Shown: positions 13,996 to 14,755 of the stretch, in pieces
Numbering within the stretch: position 1 is the first letter of the stretch
How the letters are laid out: each line of letters starts with the position of its first letter
Source: Acidobacteriaceae bacterium
GTDB lineage: Bacteria > Acidobacteriota > Terriglobia > Terriglobales > Acidobacteriaceae
NCBI GenBank assembly: GCA_027307295.1
Contig: DAHUXF010000027.1
Span: 1-14,755, forward strand
Length of the DNA: 14,755 nt
Direction: 5' to 3'
The notes under the pieces: generated by a model
What the model was told of the DNA's origin: nothing
Seen by the model: the letters and a program-made list of their open reading frames with translations, nothing else
Database searches by the model: none
Translations under genes and position numbers: made by a program

Positions 13996-14755
13996 ATGTG
14001 TGGAATCGTTGGATATGTAGGTAAAAAGCCCGTAGTTACTGTGATTATTGACGGGCTGAGGAAGCTCGAGTATCGCGGATATGATTCGGCAGGAATCGCC
14101 GTGGCCGGCAACGGCAATAAAGGCGAGCTACAGGTGCGCCGGGCGGAGGGAAAGCTGCGCAACCTGGAAGAGGTCATCCGGCTCAAGCCCCTGGAGGGCA
14201 CCTACGGCATTGGACACACACGCTGGGCCACGCATGGCCGTCCCACGGAAGAGAACGCACATCCGCATCGGGACTGTACTGGAAAGATTGTTGTGGTGCA
14301 CAACGGAATTGTCGAAAACTATCTTTCGCTCAAGAAGAAGCTGATGGAAGAAGGCCACAAGTTCTCCACGGAGACGGATACTGAGGTCATTGCGCACCTG
14401 ATTGAAAAAGCCTTTTATCACAAGGGCAACGGGCACAAGCCCAGCCTTGAAGATGCGGTATGCAAGACCGTAAAGCAGCTTACCGGCGTATTTGCTCTGG
14501 CCGTGATCTCTGAAGACGAGCCTAACAAGATTGTGGCGGCGCGCAACGGGCCGCCGGCGGTGATCGGGCTGGGCGACGATGAGTATTTTGTGGCCTCGGA
14601 TGTTCCGGCGCTGCTCGCCCACACGCGCGAGATCGTCCTGCTCGACGACGGCGAGGTCGCCACCCTCACCCGCGACCGCGCCGTCATCACGAAGCTCGAC
14701 GGGTCCGCCGTGCAGCGCGCGTCCAAGACCATCGACTGGTCGGCCACGCAGGCCG
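13996..14755 (+). CDS. glmS: Glucosamine-6-phosphate synthase, N-terminal part (cut by window edge)
   Basis: The first 253 residues of the enzyme that makes glucosamine-6-phosphate from fructose-6-phosphate and glutamine, the entry to peptidoglycan and LPS amino sugars. The class-II glutaminase domain is complete: Cys2 (nucleophile after Met removal, MCGIVGYVG), LEYRGYDSAGIAV, GHTRWATHGRPTEENAHPH (about 74-92), HNGIVENY and TDTEVIAHLIE. The isomerase (SIS) domains lie beyond the window. AAGGA is 5 nt upstream of the ATG. From codon 204 on (14605 to the edge) every one of 50 codons ends in G or C, whereas 15 of the 50 before end in A or T; the reading frame and family match continue, so either base composition shifts inside the gene or two sequences were joined there. 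Confidence 0.93.
   Translation, partial: MCGIVGYVGKKPVVTVIIDGLRKLEYRGYDSAGIAVAGNGNKGELQVRRAEGKLRNLEEVIRLKPLEGTYGIGHTRWATHGRPTEENAHPHRDCTGKIVVVHNGIVENYLSLKKKLMEEGHKFSTETDTEVIAHLIEKAFYHKGNGHKPSLEDAVCKTVKQLTGVFALAVISEDEPNKIVAARNGPPAVIGLGDDEYFVASDVPALLAHTREIVLLDDGEVATLTRDRAVITKLDGSAVQRASKTIDWSATQA

Overview
The window looks like a chromosomal segment from a member of the Acidobacteriota, most likely a soil Terriglobia/Koribacter-type lineage. This is inferred from the protein set as a whole: a glycine-rich TonB, a short DksA/TraR zinc-finger protein, a stand-alone GvpF/L protein, a secreted CxxCH protein beginning its mature part with a Trp/Phe-rich block, and a GlnRS of the true glutaminyl type. 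Base composition is moderately GC-rich with AT-richer intergenic regions. I see no insertion sequence, phage gene, CRISPR array, tRNA or rRNA.

Layout. 1-319 (-) is the start of a DUF1835 protein. Divergent from it, 420-3452 (+) carries four co-directional genes: trpG (glutamine amidotransferase of anthranilate synthase), a single-domain PilZ protein, a secreted FecR-like protein and a TonB energy transducer; there are promoter-like sites before trpG, pilZ and tonB. A bidirectional terminator (about 3469-3506) separates tonB from a convergent DksA/TraR-family gene with a good promoter. After a structured 340-nt gap comes an NtrC-type sigma-54 activator (4367-5831, -), which is split by a frameshift right after Walker A and has Glu where the receiver Asp should be. 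Then come a strong terminator and a lone GvpF/L gene (-). A 510-nt AT-rich leader region precedes a GAF-GGDEF diguanylate cyclase (+), which is closely followed by a degenerate GT4-like glycosyltransferase. Converging on these are a secreted CxxCH protein and glnS (both -). The right end has purS (+) and the 5' part of glmS (+), cut by the window edge.

How the genes fit together. Three are amide-nitrogen genes (trpG, purS, glmS) plus glnS, which uses glutamine; they are not one operon. Cyclic-di-GMP signalling appears twice: a PilZ receptor and a GGDEF synthase with an intact I-site, the latter probably co-translated with a glycosyltransferase-like protein. Sigma-54 themes recur: the broken activator, a near-consensus -24/-12 element before glmS, and a weaker one just behind the activator gene.

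Most worth checking: the frameshift plus Glu substitution in the activator, the possible small RNA between dksA and the activator, the sigma-54-like site upstream of glmS, the abrupt switch to 100% G/C third positions in the last 50 codons of glmS (possible assembly chimera), and the GGDEF/glycosyltransferase pair. I did not find a convincing entirely new multi-gene system.
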